NCBI GenBank assembly: GCA_036479015.1
Contig: JAZGFB010000047.1
Span: 186,001-250,000 of the forward strand
Source of the DNA: NVTR01 sp036479015
Lineage (GTDB): Bacteria; Pseudomonadota; Alphaproteobacteria; Rhodobacterales; Rhodobacteraceae
Direction of reading: 5' to 3'
DNA: 64,000 nucleotides
The position numbers and the translations under genes were made by a program. Position 1 is the stretch's first letter; every line of letters starts with the position of its first letter. Of the stretch, positions 63,750-64,000 are shown one piece after another. The notes beneath the pieces were generated by a model. That model did not search any database and was not told the DNA's origin. It worked only from the letters and a program-made list of their open reading frames with translations.

Positions 63750-63841
63750 GCATCTTCCCCTTTGGTGTTGGCACCTGTGACGCAGGCAAATACCAGGGCG
63801 CAGGGCACCATGGTTTCAAGTGTTTTTCTAAGATCAGTCAT
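63746..63841 (-). CDS. 31-residue ORF coupled to nuoI and nuoJ
   Basis: A tiny frame (opening MTDLRKTLETMVPCALV and ending KGEDA) fills the 88-bp gap between nuoI and nuoJ exactly. Its ATG overlaps the nuoI stop (ATGA) and its stop overlaps the nuoJ ATG (ATGA). The middle (VPCALVFACVTGA) is hydrophobic with two cysteines. Double coupling argues for real translation. Rhodobacter nuo operons are known to carry extra small ORFs; I cannot tell if this is one of them. It may be a small complex I-associated peptide or merely a coupling device. Confidence 0.6.
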   Translation of the reverse strand: MTDLRKTLETMVPCALVFACVTGANTKGEDA

Positions 63842-64000
63842 CGGTAGGGCGCATCCATTTCCAGGTTGCGGGCTATTTCTGCTTCCCAGCGGTCACCGTT
63901 ATCCAGCAGCTTGGCCTTGTCATAAAACAGCTCTTCGCGAGTTTCGGTGGCGTATTCAAAATTCGGCCCCTCAACAATGGCATCCACCGGGCAGGCTTCC
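63838..64000 (-). CDS. nuoI: NADH-quinone oxidoreductase subunit I (C-terminal part)
   Basis: The last 53 codons of NuoI are in the window, cut by the edge. The sequence begins EACPVDAIVEGPNFEYATE, the end of the second 4Fe-4S motif, followed by REELFYDKAKLLDNGDRWE. NuoI carries clusters N6a and N6b in the peripheral arm. The stop overlaps the tiny ORF that follows. Confidence 0.95.
   Translation of the reverse strand, partial: EACPVDAIVEGPNFEYATETREELFYDKAKLLDNGDRWEAEIARNLEMDAPYR

Overview
The window is a dense chromosomal stretch from an alphaproteobacterium, most likely a member of the Rhodobacterales (Rhodobacteraceae or Roseobacter type). Pointers are the F1Fo-ATPase zeta-subunit gene, a stand-alone homocysteine methyltransferase beside a stand-alone corrinoid protein (split methionine synthase), an RNase E with a long acidic insert in its S1 domain, a VPxPA-type C-terminal sorting signal, and the gene orders surE-pcm-nlpD facing tatABC and alr-mlaE-mlaF-pqiA-radA-cvpA-purF. 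I see no rRNA, CRISPR array, phage or insertion sequence.

Layout. 1-6.3 kb: the end of an unidentified gene, rne, then dctD and dctB, all but the first leftward. 6.3-8.0 kb: purC-purS-purQ, leftward. 8.2-13.1 kb: ATPase zeta subunit, the split-methionine-synthase neighbourhood (homocysteine methyltransferase, corrinoid protein, small membrane protein, DUF1638), a PA0069-type radical SAM gene and sufE. 13.2-16.7 kb: a lipoprotein, RNase D, purM-purN, tRNA-Met. 16.8-19.2 kb: an orphan EnvZ-like kinase, a metallo-beta-lactamase-fold hydrolase, tRNA-Asn. 19.3-26.0 kb: a rightward run alr-mlaE-mlaF-pqiA-like-radA-cvpA-purF. 26.2-27.4 kb: an unrecognised four-helix membrane protein gene with copies of an intergenic repeat on both sides. 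27.4-33.4 kb: an SDR gene and surE-pcm-nlpD, converging on tatA-tatB-tatC-DUF815. 33.6-41.2 kb: a YafY/WYL-type regulator with an operator-like palindrome, an orphan ABC ATPase, an atypical SDR, a lipoprotein, prfC, a VPxPA-CTERM protein and rhlE. 41.4-53.2 kb: a leftward three-gene locus for a small secreted protein, a 2567-residue repetitive surface protein and an 1117-residue outer-membrane barrel protein. 53.6-64 kb: a DMT transporter, then rnj-coaX-birA and the distal nuo genes (N, M, L, K, J, part of I), leftward, including a tiny coupled ORF between nuoI and nuoJ.

Most genes are housekeeping: six enzymes of de novo purine synthesis in three places (purCSQ, purMN, purF), RNA decay (RNase E, D and J, RhlE), envelope maintenance (MlaEF, Tat, NlpD) and respiration (complex I, ATPase zeta). 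The most unusual part is the giant surface-protein locus, where ten consecutive beta-sandwich-like repeats each keep a pair of cysteines and the gene is translationally coupled to an outer-membrane barrel. Other points of interest are a DctD regulator without its sigma-54 contact loop, a two-hairpin intergenic repeat whose copies differ by a compensatory base-pair change, a perfect 11-bp inverted repeat before purF, and the tiny nuo ORF.

Functions come from recognised motifs and remembered family knowledge; no database search was possible. Starts were moved inward where an internal ATG with a Shine-Dalgarno sequence or the family's usual N-terminus was clearer.
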